Source: Myxococcales bacterium (GTDB lineage: Bacteria; Myxococcota_A; Polyangia; Polyangiales; Ga0077539). Taken from it: a stretch of 64,000 nucleotides of DNA. Below the pieces are notes generated by a model. The model did no database searches, was not told where the DNA came from, and saw only the letters and a list, made by a program, of their open reading frames with translations. The position numbers and the translations under genes are program-made. The stretch lies in contig JAEUKH010000042.1 in the NCBI GenBank assembly GCA_016792845.1, forward strand, positions 62,001 through 126,000, read 5' to 3'. Positions 36,099 to 45,305 of the stretch are shown in pieces; positions within the stretch are counted from its first letter, which is position 1; every line of letters starts with the position of its first letter.

Positions 36099-38843
36099 GT
36101 GTCGCGCCACCGTCGTTGGTTCTTGAAGGGCTCTATGATCGCGCTCCTCGGCTGCCAAGGGGCGCGCCCCGGCGCGACCGCCGAGGCCCCGCGGGCCCCC
36201 TTGCCCGAGGCCGTACGCGACGCCCTCCTCGCGCGGCCGATGCCGCCCGCCGCGCCCACCGAGCACGGGCGTCTGCCGCGGGTCGCGCGCCCCGAGCGGT
36301 ACAGCCTCGAACTCTTCGTCGACCCGTCGCGGCCGCGCTTTCGAGGCGTCGCGACGGTGCAGCTGACCATGCTCGACGCGAGCCGCACCGTGGTCTTGCA
36401 CGGCCGCGGGTTGAACGTCACCGCCGCCGAGGCGAGCTCGGCAGACGGGGCTCGACAGCGCGCCAGGGTGGCCTCGCGGCGCGCCGAAGGGAGCCTCGAA
36501 GACGACGAGCTGGTCTTCGCCTTTGACGCCCCGCTTTCGGGCACGGTGAGCCTCACGGTGGCCTACGACGCGCCCTTCTCGCGTGGCGTCGAGGGGCTCT
36601 ACCGGGTCGAGGTCGACGGGGCCTGGTACGCGTTCACAGACTTCGAACCGAGCGACGCGCGGAGGGCCTTTCCGTGCCTCGACGAGCCTGACGCCAAGGC
36701 GGTGTTTTCGCTCACGTTGCACACCCCATCGGGGCAGCGCGCGTTCGCGAACATGCCCGCCGCCGAGACCGCGCCGGAGCCCGGCGGCGCCGTGACCCGC
36801 TTCGCCGAGACGCCGCGGCTGTCGAGCTACCTCGTGGCCTTCGCGGTGGGGCCCTTCGACGTGTACGACGGCCCCACGCAGCCGGTGCCCGTGCGGGTGA
36901 TCACCGTGCGCGGTCGCGCGGCCCTCGGCGCCCTCGCCGCAGAGACCGCCGCGACGATGCTGCCGGTGTTGGGCGCGTACTTCGACCGACCCTACCCCTA
37001 CCCCAAGCTCGACCTCGTGGCGGTGCCCGATTTCGCCCACGGCGCGATGGAGAACCCCGGGCTCATCACCTACCGCGATTCGATCTTGTTGCACGACCGC
37101 GCCCGGGCCTCGGTAGGCGCCCTCCGCGCGATGGCGGGCACCACCGCGCACGAGCTCGCGCATCAGTGGTTCGGCAACCTCGTCACCATGCGCTGGTGGG
37201 ATGACCTCTGGCTGAACGAGGGCTTCGCCACTTGGATCACGCCGCGCATCGTCGAGTCGTGGCAGGCGTCGCTCCCGGCGCGGGTCGACGCGGCCCAGTC
37301 GCTCATCGGGGTGCGCACCCTCGACGCGCTGCCCACGGCGCACGCGATCAGAGTGCCGGTCGAGAGCACCGCCGAGGCCGTGGCGAGCTTCGACGGCACC
37401 ACCTACGCGAAGGGCGCCGCGGTGATCGGGATGCTCGAAGCCTGGCTCGGCCCCGAGGTCTTCCGTCGGGGGGTTCGGGCTTACATCGCCGAGCACGCCC
37501 TCGGCAATGCGCGGGCCGAAGACCTCTTGCACGCCCTCGGGGCGGCCTCGGGCTTCGACGTCGCGCGGGTCGCGGGCGCCTTCCTCGATCGCCCGGGGGT
37601 GCCCTTGGTCGAGGCGACGCTGCGGTGCGCGCCGCGGCAGCACCCGAGCCTGGTGTTGCGGCAATCGCGGTTTCTGGTCGAGCGGCCCGAGGGCGCGCCC
37701 GAGGAAGCGCCGTGGGTCATCCCGGTGTGCGTTCGGTACGACCGCGGGCCTGGGCTCGCACCGGGCGAACGCTGCGAGGTCTTCGACCAACGCGAGCGCG
37801 CGGTGACCCTCGGGGGTACCCGCTGCCCGCGCTGGATCAACCCCAACGCGCGCACCGCGGGGTACTACTTCTGGCGCACGAGCGAGGCCAACGTGCGCAC
37901 CCTGATGACCACCGCCGACCGCACGGTGCTCGACGTGCCCGCGAGGCTCGACCTGCTCGCCAATTTGCAGGCCCAGGTGTTGGCCGGGCAGAGCCCCATC
38001 GAGAGCTGGCTCATCGCCCTCGACCGCCTCGCGCGCGACTTCTCGCCCGTGGTCTACGAGACCGTCGCGACGCAGCTCTTCGAGCTCGAACGGCGCGCCG
38101 TCACCGACGCCGACCGGCCGCGCTTCGCCCGATGGGTGCGGAGCCTCTTGCAACAGCGCGCCCGCCGGATGGGCTGGCGCCCCGTGCACGGCGACGTGGC
38201 GCGACGCGACGACTTCCCACGGATGACCCACTACGCCCTCGGGATGCTCGGCGACGACCCCGAGACGCTCACCGCGGCCGAGGGCTTCGCCGCCCGCTGG
38301 CTTCGCGACAACGACAGCGTCGACGCCGACCTCGCGGGGGTCGCGCTCCCGCTCGCGAGCCGCCGCGGCGACGCCGCACGGTACGACGCCTTGCTCGCCG
38401 CCCACCAGCGCGCCCGCACGCCCCAGGCCGCCAACCTCGCGCTCGCTTCGCTGTTCTTCTTCGACGACCCGGCCTTGGTGCACCGCGCCCGCGACCGCGC
38501 CCGAGACGGCGCCGTGCGCGTCGCCGACCTCCGGGTGATCTTCTCGCGCGTGGGCCCGAGCGAGGCCCACCGGCGCCAGGCCGCAGACTGGGTTCACGAT
38601 CACTTCGGCGCGCTGGTCGAAGCCCGCGGCAACGCCGCCCAGGGCGCCTTGGGGCTCGTCGCGTCGCGCTGCACCGAGGCCGAGCTCGAAGCCGACCGCG
38701 CCGCCCTGACGCCCCTCGTCGCGCGGGTCGAGGGCGCCGCGAGGCCCTTCGCCGTGGCGCTCGAGTCTGCGCACCAGTGCGCCCGGCAGCGCGAGGCCCT
38801 CAGCGCGGGGCTCCACCGCTGGCTCACCCTACGGATGCCCTGA
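36099..38843 (+). CDS. M1-family zinc aminopeptidase, predicted lipoprotein
   Basis: A 914-residue metallopeptidase of the M1 (PepN/leukotriene A4 hydrolase) family, which removes N-terminal amino acids. The active-site motifs are intact: exopeptidase GAMEN (315-319), zinc motif HELAHQW (His351, Glu352, His355) and third ligand Glu374 in WLNEGFATW. The N-terminal beta domain, with DFEPSDARRAFPCLDEPDAK, and an Arg/Ala-rich helical C-terminal domain follow the usual order. The start, MSRHRRWFLKGSMIALLGC, is a lipoprotein signal with Cys at 19, so it should be exported and membrane-anchored, unlike cytoplasmic PepN. It lies 28 bases after the receptor kinase, perhaps in one transcript. Confidence 0.93.
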   Translation: MSRHRRWFLKGSMIALLGCQGARPGATAEAPRAPLPEAVRDALLARPMPPAAPTEHGRLPRVARPERYSLELFVDPSRPRFRGVATVQLTMLDASRTVVLHGRGLNVTAAEASSADGARQRARVASRRAEGSLEDDELVFAFDAPLSGTVSLTVAYDAPFSRGVEGLYRVEVDGAWYAFTDFEPSDARRAFPCLDEPDAKAVFSLTLHTPSGQRAFANMPAAETAPEPGGAVTRFAETPRLSSYLVAFAVGPFDVYDGPTQPVPVRVITVRGRAALGALAAETAATMLPVLGAYFDRPYPYPKLDLVAVPDFAHGAMENPGLITYRDSILLHDRARASVGALRAMAGTTAHELAHQWFGNLVTMRWWDDLWLNEGFATWITPRIVESWQASLPARVDAAQSLIGVRTLDALPTAHAIRVPVESTAEAVASFDGTTYAKGAAVIGMLEAWLGPEVFRRGVRAYIAEHALGNARAEDLLHALGAASGFDVARVAGAFLDRPGVPLVEATLRCAPRQHPSLVLRQSRFLVERPEGAPEEAPWVIPVCVRYDRGPGLAPGERCEVFDQRERAVTLGGTRCPRWINPNARTAGYYFWRTSEANVRTLMTTADRTVLDVPARLDLLANLQAQVLAGQSPIESWLIALDRLARDFSPVVYETVATQLFELERRAVTDADRPRFARWVRSLLQQRARRMGWRPVHGDVARRDDFPRMTHYALGMLGDDPETLTAAEGFAARWLRDNDSVDADLAGVALPLASRRGDAARYDALLAAHQRARTPQAANLALASLFFFDDPALVHRARDRARDGAVRVADLRVIFSRVGPSEAHRRQAADWVHDHFGALVEARGNAAQGALGLVASRCTEAELEADRAALTPLVARVEGAARPFAVALESAHQCARQREALSAGLHRWLTLRMP

Positions 38844-38929
38844 CAGCGCAGCGCCCCCGCAGCGCCTGCGAGGCGCCTACGAGGGGCTACGGGTTTGTCT
38901 GAAGTGTTCGCTTGAAGAGAGGGGCGCAG

Positions 38930-38967
38930 ACTCCGAAGGGCACCGCGCGTGGGGCGCCCTTCGGGGT
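38930..38967. terminator. Long GC-rich hairpin between convergent genes
   Basis: A stem of about 12 bp (CTCCGAAGGGC paired with GCCCTTCGGGG, one G-T pair) encloses a 14-base loop. It sits in the 134-base gap between the M1 peptidase stop (38843) and the metalloprotease stop (38978), where a bidirectional terminator is expected. No T-run follows on either strand. Confidence 0.5.
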
Positions 38968-38977
38968 CGCGGGGGGC

Positions 38978-41900
38978 TCAGCGCAAGAGGCCGTACCCGA
39001 GGAGGTTCGACACGTTGCGGGTCGCGTCGATGACGCCCACGTAGTTGCGGTACGCGGTGAGCGCACGCGCCTGACGCTGGGGGCTCGTCCAACGGTTGAC
39101 CGGGCGGTTGTTCATGTCACGCACGACCACCGGGGTGCCATCGGCGTTGACGCCGCGGGTCTCGAAGCAGTCGGTGAGCAGCGCGTTGGCGTGATCGATC
39201 ATACGCGACGCGATACCGCGATCGACCACGCGGCCGCCGGTGAGGCCCGAGAGGCCGGGGTCGGGGCCGTAGCGACGCGCCACGTACACGATGCCCGTCT
39301 CGGGGTTGTAGAAGCGCGCACGCTCGGCCTCGGGGATGCCAACCTGCTCGTTGCCCCCTTCGGTGAAGATACGCATCTTGTTGATGGTGTTCAGGTCGAC
39401 GTTGAGCGACGAGAAGAGCATCGCGTAGATGACCATCGGGAGCTGCTGGCGATACCCGAAGTTCGGGTAGATCACGTTGCCCGTGGTGGGGCGAGTCGGG
39501 TTGTCAGCCGAGAGGTTGAGCAGCTGCGGCGAGATCTCCTGGCCAGGGCCCGTGGGCATGGCGTAGGGCGCAACGGTCACCCAGTCTTCTGACATCAAGC
39601 CGCCGATGAGGCGGTCGAAGGCGACCGGGTAGTCGGTGAAGAAGTTCACCTGGAACTCACGACCGTCGAGGTACAGACCGCGGGTCACGCTCGAGAAGGT
39701 CGGGCGCGTGTCGGTGAGCATGATGGCGGCGTAGGCCTTCTCCATGCCGGCGCCCTCGCGGTTCGCGTAGGCGTTGTAGTCCCACGAGCCGCCGCGGCCG
39801 TTGTCGAAGTCGTCGCCGACGAAGCGACCCGAGACGAGACCGATCCCGAAGGGGATGGTGCGGCTCGAGCTGCCGTCGATGGCGTCGAAGATGCCGATGT
39901 TGGCAGCGCGCGACTCGGGGTTCTCGCGCGGCTCAGCGTCGGTGGCGTCGTCCGAAGCGCGGACGTACTGGCCCGGCTCGGGCATGGTCAGCACGCGCTG
40001 GAAGAACGAGAACATCTCGGGCTGCACCGCGATGGTGGGCGCGAGGATGCTGTCAGCGCGGGCCACCAACGAGAAGGTCGCGTCGTTGTAGAACGAGCGG
40101 TAGAGCGCGATGTCGCGCGCCACGTTCCAGTGGTAACCGCGGATGAGGCGGAACATACGCGACGAGACCGAGCCCGACACGTTCCACCCCGCCCACTCGC
40201 GCTGCCCGCGGCGGAAGTACTGGCTCGGGTAGAGCAGGTCGTACTTGCGCGCGATCGAGCGGCTCACTTCGTAGATGTCAGCACCCTGGTCGAAGTACTG
40301 AATGTGGGGGTAGCCCACGCCGCGATCCCAGCTCACGCGGAAGGCCCAGCGCACCGCGCCGTCGCCATCGCGCACCACCGTGTCGCCGTCGCGCACGCCG
40401 TCACGCACGCGCCACGAGGGCGTGAGGTTGTCGGGGTTCGCCGCAGCCGGGGGGGTCTGGTAGTAGTACTGGCTGTCTGAATCCATGTCGGCGAGCGCGT
40501 GGTGGTCGCGCGACAGGTTCGAGCAGATCTTGCCGTCGACGATGCGCCAACGGTAGCGGGCCTTCTCGGCCTCGGTCGCGTCACGGCAGCGCGAGGGGTC
40601 GAAGACCGTGAGCTGACGCGCCAGGTCGGTGTAGTGGATGCCCGAGAAGGGCGCCGCACGACCGGCGGTGGGCGTCCCAAGCTGCGGATCCCACCAGTAC
40701 ATGTAGTCTTGGTTGGCGAGCTGGGTGCGGAGCCGCGGCGAGAAGCGACGCTGCTCTTCGGCCGTACGGAAGCCTTCGACGTTGCTGTCAAAGGTCTCGA
40801 CCACGCGACCGTAGAGGATGCCCATCGCGTACACGTCGTACTGACCGAGGCCCACGGTCTCGCCGAAGCGCTCCCACTGGTACTCCATCGTCGAGGTGTT
40901 GGCGAAGTAGTTCACGCCCGCGTGGTGGTTGCCCGCGGTGAGCGGCCGGACGCCGTTCTCTTCGTTCGACTCGGGGTCGAGGTAACGGGGGCCCATGCAG
41001 TTGTCCATGTTGGCGTCAGCGTTGCGCACGTTGGCGCACTGCGGGCCGGTCTGGGCATTCTGGACGCAGGTCGGACGACACGAGCCAGCAGCGCGGCCCA
41101 TGTTCGTACGGAGCTGCCAGTACTGCGGGTTGTAGTTCATCGAGTCGTAGCTCGACACCGGCACGTGGTAGAGGCCGATCGAGTGGCCCACTTCGTGGAG
41201 CTGGATGCCCTTGAACGACTCGATACGGAGGTCGGCGAGGATGCGCCGCGCACGAACCTCGGGGGCCATATCGCGGTACTTCTCAGCGAACCAACGCGCC
41301 ACACCCTGGAGGTCGATGGAACCAACAAGCGGCGCCGCGCCCGCGTCTTGGAAGCAGAAGCCACGACGCTCAGCCCGCGCGATGATCGAATCGCGGAACT
41401 CCGTCGCGGTCTCGGGATCCATGTTGCGGAGCGGTGAGGCGCGCTCCATCAGCTGCTCTTGGCTGTAGTTGATCGAGCCCGTGGCGACGTGCGAGGCACG
41501 GAGCCAGTCTTGATCGACCATCCGCGCTTCGAGGTCGGTGTTCTGGAGCCGACGCGCGAGGGCGCGGTACGCCAGCGCGGTCGACGAGGGCTGGTTCGAG
41601 TCAGGCACGAAGTTGCTGGTGAGGCGCACATACTCTTGCACGCCGCGCTGCACGTCGTTGTTGAAGTGACCCACCGACCCGGCGATCTGCTCGGCCGCGT
41701 GGTTGTGGTCGCCGAGCTGCGCGATGCGGGCCTCCATGGCGTTCGCGTCGACGCGGTCGGTCTGCGAACCGAGGCGCGTCGCGCCAGGGTTACGGATGTA
41801 CTGCGCGAGCTGCTGCGCGGGGCCGCCGCCGATGTAGTCTTCGACCGAGAGCGGGTCGAGGTTCGGGTCGATCTCGTGCATGATGAGACGGATGTAGTCG

Positions 41901-43813
41901 CGCTGCTGACCCGCGGCGAACTCGACCGAGCGACCCATGGTCATGGCGCCGTTCGAGACCACTTCGCCCGTCAAGGGGTCGTAACCCCAGTGGGCGATGC
42001 CGCCGAAGGGCGCGCGCGAGAAGCCCGGCCAGAACGAGACGTGGCTGTACCGAATGTCGCCGAGGCGATACCGGTAACCCACCTCGCGGCAGGCGGTGCT
42101 GTCGTCGGCGCGAACGGGGTTGTGGCAGACCACCACGGCCTCGCGGGCGTCGTTCGCGGCCTCAACGCCCTCGGCGTCGAGACGCGGGTTCTCACCCAGG
42201 AAGGCGCCGTCTTCTTGCGCGACGAGGGCGTTGTCGCCGGTCTCGAAGAAGCGGTTGTGACAGGTCTCGCGGTTGCCGCCGTAGGGCGCCACGCCGATCT
42301 TGCGGCACTCGACCTCGCGGGCCGAGGCGATCGCGCGACGCACGGCGAGGTTCCACGTGTTGATGATCTGCTCGGTGGGGCCGGTGGTGAACCGACGGCC
42401 GCTGATCTCATCGGTGGTGGGCACACGGTAGGTCACCGTGCCATCGGGGTTCGGCGTCTCGATGTGATCTTGGAAGTCAGCCGGCGTCTCGACGTTGATG
42501 TAGTACGCGATCGGGCGCACCGGGCGGTTGCGGTACGGCAGCGTGCACATCTCGCTGACGTTGTCGCACTGCGAGCCCACCCACTGGGTCTCGGCGATGC
42601 CCGCCGCGCGGGCGGCCATCTCGCACTGGTCTGCCGTGCCGTTCGAGTCTGCGTCGACGTTGCCGTCGACCGGGTTACGGTTGGCGTCGCGGCCACCGCA
42701 GCGCAGGGGCTCGTTCTGGGCGTTGCGGAGGTGCGAACGCTGCCAGACGTTGTGGATCATCGCGTAGCGATGGAAGTTGTTGTCGAGGGTGCCGTAGTTC
42801 GGGTCGTAGCCGTTGCGCGTCGCGCGCGGGCCGCCCACCAGATCGTAGGGCGCGCGGGTCAGCTCAAGCGGCTGGAAGTCGCGGTCTTCAACCCGACGGA
42901 ACGACGTACGAATCGTCGACTCTTGCGGGTTGCAGTCGTAAACGTCTGAGCCCGTGAAGAAGTTGACGATGAGGCAGGTCGGGAGCGAGCCGCCGAAGGC
43001 GCTGCTCATCTCGGGGTTCACCAACCAGCGCGAGGTCACGTCGAAGTAGCCGCCGGGGTGGTTACGCGCGTTCGGCGCGCGCACACACTGACCGGTGCTC
43101 TCGTCGCGCACCATCCCCGCCTGCATCTCGCAGAGGTTGGGGAAGTTGGGGCTGCGCGGGTCTTGCTCGTAGTACCGAACGGGCTGAAACGACAGATCGC
43201 CGAAGAGCGAGCCGTAGAAGAGGCCCTGCCAGTCGGGGTTGTCGACCATGTTCGTCGACCAGTCGACGCGCATGTACTCGCGCTCGTACCAGGGCCGATC
43301 GACCATGTTCTCTTCGACGATGTTGAGCTCTTCACCCGTGGTGGGGTTGTAAGCCCGGCGCACGTCGAAGTGCGACTCGATGCGGTAGGCCGCGACCACA
43401 AGGCCGGTCTCAGTGCGCCCGCGAACCCCCCGCCCGTCGGAGTTGGTCACGTACTCGTACGCCTTGCGGGCGAGGAGCACGTTCTCCTGAACCTCCCAAC
43501 GAATGCGGTCTACGTCGTCGTAGGTGGCGACCGGCACGAGGTTGTTCGACCCCGACGAGTCAACGACATAGTTGTTCATGTAGAACTCGGGGTTGTCCTG
43601 CGCGTTACGCAGGTCAGCGCCGAGGAAGAAGTGCTTGTCGAGACGCGCAGGGCGCGTGCGATCGATGGGCTCTCGTTCCTGTGCGCAGTCGGCGTTACCC
43701 GCCGCCAAACCACCGAGCAGCAGCATCGCGAGCGCGCGGCTCGTACGCTGAACTCGTCGTGCGGGTTGTTGCCCCCGCATCGCGTCATCCTGACCGTTAC
43801 CGTCGCCGGCCAT
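38978..43813 (-). CDS. Giant metzincin-type zinc metalloprotease, exported
   Basis: A 1611-residue protein, the largest in the window. A perfect metzincin zinc motif, HEVGHSIGLYH (about 873-883), is followed by a plausible Met-turn, SYDSMNY, so it should be an active extracellular protease. The N-terminus has a hydrophobic signal (ALAMLLLGGLAAGNADC), possibly a lipoprotein type. Large Asn/Asp/Tyr-rich domains flank the catalytic core, with Cys pairs around 900-960. GGAGG eight bases before ATG 43813 settles the start; an ATG 15 bases earlier lies inside that ribosome site. A near-consensus sigma-54 promoter lies about 50 bases upstream. Substrate unknown; the size suggests a developmental or predatory role (inference). 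Confidence 0.88.
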   Translation of the reverse strand: MAGDGNGQDDAMRGQQPARRVQRTSRALAMLLLGGLAAGNADCAQEREPIDRTRPARLDKHFFLGADLRNAQDNPEFYMNNYVVDSSGSNNLVPVATYDDVDRIRWEVQENVLLARKAYEYVTNSDGRGVRGRTETGLVVAAYRIESHFDVRRAYNPTTGEELNIVEENMVDRPWYEREYMRVDWSTNMVDNPDWQGLFYGSLFGDLSFQPVRYYEQDPRSPNFPNLCEMQAGMVRDESTGQCVRAPNARNHPGGYFDVTSRWLVNPEMSSAFGGSLPTCLIVNFFTGSDVYDCNPQESTIRTSFRRVEDRDFQPLELTRAPYDLVGGPRATRNGYDPNYGTLDNNFHRYAMIHNVWQRSHLRNAQNEPLRCGGRDANRNPVDGNVDADSNGTADQCEMAARAAGIAETQWVGSQCDNVSEMCTLPYRNRPVRPIAYYINVETPADFQDHIETPNPDGTVTYRVPTTDEISGRRFTTGPTEQIINTWNLAVRRAIASAREVECRKIGVAPYGGNRETCHNRFFETGDNALVAQEDGAFLGENPRLDAEGVEAANDAREAVVVCHNPVRADDSTACREVGYRYRLGDIRYSHVSFWPGFSRAPFGGIAHWGYDPLTGEVVSNGAMTMGRSVEFAAGQQRDYIRLIMHEIDPNLDPLSVEDYIGGGPAQQLAQYIRNPGATRLGSQTDRVDANAMEARIAQLGDHNHAAEQIAGSVGHFNNDVQRGVQEYVRLTSNFVPDSNQPSSTALAYRALARRLQNTDLEARMVDQDWLRASHVATGSINYSQEQLMERASPLRNMDPETATEFRDSIIARAERRGFCFQDAGAAPLVGSIDLQGVARWFAEKYRDMAPEVRARRILADLRIESFKGIQLHEVGHSIGLYHVPVSSYDSMNYNPQYWQLRTNMGRAAGSCRPTCVQNAQTGPQCANVRNADANMDNCMGPRYLDPESNEENGVRPLTAGNHHAGVNYFANTSTMEYQWERFGETVGLGQYDVYAMGILYGRVVETFDSNVEGFRTAEEQRRFSPRLRTQLANQDYMYWWDPQLGTPTAGRAAPFSGIHYTDLARQLTVFDPSRCRDATEAEKARYRWRIVDGKICSNLSRDHHALADMDSDSQYYYQTPPAAANPDNLTPSWRVRDGVRDGDTVVRDGDGAVRWAFRVSWDRGVGYPHIQYFDQGADIYEVSRSIARKYDLLYPSQYFRRGQREWAGWNVSGSVSSRMFRLIRGYHWNVARDIALYRSFYNDATFSLVARADSILAPTIAVQPEMFSFFQRVLTMPEPGQYVRASDDATDAEPRENPESRAANIGIFDAIDGSSSRTIPFGIGLVSGRFVGDDFDNGRGGSWDYNAYANREGAGMEKAYAAIMLTDTRPTFSSVTRGLYLDGREFQVNFFTDYPVAFDRLIGGLMSEDWVTVAPYAMPTGPGQEISPQLLNLSADNPTRPTTGNVIYPNFGYRQQLPMVIYAMLFSSLNVDLNTINKMRIFTEGGNEQVGIPEAERARFYNPETGIVYVARRYGPDPGLSGLTGGRVVDRGIASRMIDHANALLTDCFETRGVNADGTPVVVRDMNNRPVNRWTSPQRQARALTAYRNYVGVIDATRNVSNLLGYGLLR

Positions 43814-43864
43814 CACAAAGACCTCCAATCAAAAAGGGGAGAATCCCTAGAGATGCTCCCTGGC

Positions 43865-43880
43865 AGCAAGCCGGGTGCCA
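43865..43880 (-). promoter_or_regulatory. Sigma-54 (RpoN) promoter of the metalloprotease gene
   Basis: Read on the minus strand the sequence is TGGCAC-CCGGC-TTGCT, matching the RpoN consensus TGGCAC-N5-TTGC[AT] at every conserved base. The -24 GG and -12 GC are ten bases apart. Predicted transcription starts near 43854, giving a ~40-base leader to ATG 43813. An A/T-rich patch lies just upstream. The enhancer-binding activator is not identifiable here. The remainder of the 225-base divergent gap holds no other feature I can support. Confidence 0.75.
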
Positions 43881-44038
43881 CACACAAAAATCGCTGTAAT
43901 TCGCGGCTTGCCAAAGTATTCCCCCGGGTCACCGTCAGTTCTCTGACGCCGAAGGCGCGCGGAACATACCGAAACCCACACCCCCACAACAGGGGGATAC
44001 CCGCGGATTCGTCTTGATGGCACCCTCAGGCCCTCGCC

Positions 44039-45253
44039 GTGCCCACGCCCCGCCCTGTTTCCTCCGCGTTGCCCCTCTCGACCTCGGCCATAGGCTGCCT
44101 CGCCTGGCTCGCCCTCGCCCCGTCGGCGTGCACCCGGCCCGACCCTTGGGCCGACTGCCGCGCCTTCGACGAGCCTCGCTTCACCAGCACGGCGCTTCCC
44201 TGCACAGACGCACAGTGCCGCGCCTGCGTGAGCGCCATGAGCGAGGTGTGGCGCAACCGCCGCGACCCCGCCCAGGCCGCTCGCTTTCGGGTTCAGTTTC
44301 TTCGGGTCGGGGCTTCTCCCCGCGACGCCTTCGCCACCAAAGAGCGCCCCGACGGCCGGTACCCCATCGACCACTGCGCCGTCGGTCTGGCACGCGGCGC
44401 CCGCTGTGCCGCCCTGAGCCCGTACTGCGTCTCGGTGGTGGCCGAGCGGCTCCGTGACCCCGAGCTCGCCCTCGGCGATCGCGCCCAGCTCGAACGCGCC
44501 GCGACCGAGAGCTGCCCCGGCCCTCGGGCTCAGATCATCGACACCCTCGAACACTGCCACGCCTTCGGAGGCGACACCCGCTGCGCGAGCTCGGCCTGCC
44601 TCGGGTGTGTGGTCTCTCACCTCGCGGCCCTCACGGTGCTCGGCCCCCTCGCCAGCGATGACCCAGGCCGCGAGGCCTTCGCCGCCATGGTGGCCCAGAC
44701 GCCCGAACCCGTCGCGCGGGCCATCGTCGAGCGCCTCGGGGGCCCTGAGACCCCGGCCGACCTCGAGCCCGTCGTGGTGCAGCGGGGCCTGCGGTACCAT
44801 TGCTTCCAGCTCGTGGGGCACAGCGCAACGCCGCCGCCCTACGGCTGTGGCGCGGTGATGACCCGCTTCTTGACCCACAGCGAGTACCCCGACGCCCCCC
44901 AAGCGTGGGAGGCCCTTCGTCTCGCACGACCCGACGTCCGCGCTCGGAGCCTCGACCCCTTTCTGCTCAGCCTCGCGGGAGGCAGCGCCCTCGCCGCGCC
45001 GCTCGATCAGTCGCTCCGCGCGCTGAGCCCCGAGGGCACCGACGATGCGCTCCGTCAGGCCATGGCCCGGCCCAACGTCACCCCTGCGATGTATGCAGCC
45101 TTTCGGGCGATCCTGGTCGCCCATGGCGCGCAGGGCGCCGACCTGCCTCCGGAGGCCCCTTCTGCCTTGCCCCCTGCGGGCGCCGGGAGCCAGCCGTCAC
45201 CCCTCCCGCCTCCCTCGCAGCGCACCCCCGGCGCGCCCGGGCTCGCGGGCTAG
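44039..45253 (+). CDS. Cys-containing predicted lipoprotein, function unknown
   Basis: A 404-residue exported protein. The N-terminal hydrophobic stretch ends LALAPSACTRP, a plausible lipobox with Cys about 31. The first 200 residues contain regularly spaced cysteines (CTDAQCRACVSAM, HCAVGLARGARCAALSPYC, CHAFGGDTRCASSACLGC) that could hold metal or haem-like groups or form disulphides; no CxxCH haem motif is present. The C-terminal half is helical with a Pro/Ala-rich tail. No family recognised. It starts at GTG 44039 and is divergent from the metalloprotease gene. Confidence 0.72.
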   Translation: MPTPRPVSSALPLSTSAIGCLAWLALAPSACTRPDPWADCRAFDEPRFTSTALPCTDAQCRACVSAMSEVWRNRRDPAQAARFRVQFLRVGASPRDAFATKERPDGRYPIDHCAVGLARGARCAALSPYCVSVVAERLRDPELALGDRAQLERAATESCPGPRAQIIDTLEHCHAFGGDTRCASSACLGCVVSHLAALTVLGPLASDDPGREAFAAMVAQTPEPVARAIVERLGGPETPADLEPVVVQRGLRYHCFQLVGHSATPPPYGCGAVMTRFLTHSEYPDAPQAWEALRLARPDVRARSLDPFLLSLAGGSALAAPLDQSLRALSPEGTDDALRQAMARPNVTPAMYAAFRAILVAHGAQGADLPPEAPSALPPAGAGSQPSPLPPPSQRTPGAPGLAG

Positions 45254-45263
45254 TCATCGCCCT

Positions 45264-45280
45264 TGGCACAAAGCCCGCAT
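45264..45280 (+). promoter_or_regulatory. Possible sigma-54 promoter of the vWA lipoprotein gene
   Basis: TGGCAC-AAAGC-CCGCAT has a perfect -24 hexamer and the invariant GC at -12 with correct spacing, but CC where TT is preferred. It lies 26 bases before ATG 45306. It is weaker than the metalloprotease promoter and could be chance in this GC-rich DNA. Confidence 0.35.
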
Positions 45281-45305
45281 AGGGCCGTTGCCCCCGGAGG
45301 CCCCG

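Noticed and set aside
36081..38816. A 911-codon antisense open frame
   Set aside because: It mirrors the M1 aminopeptidase gene, whose zinc and GAMEN motifs are on the other strand.
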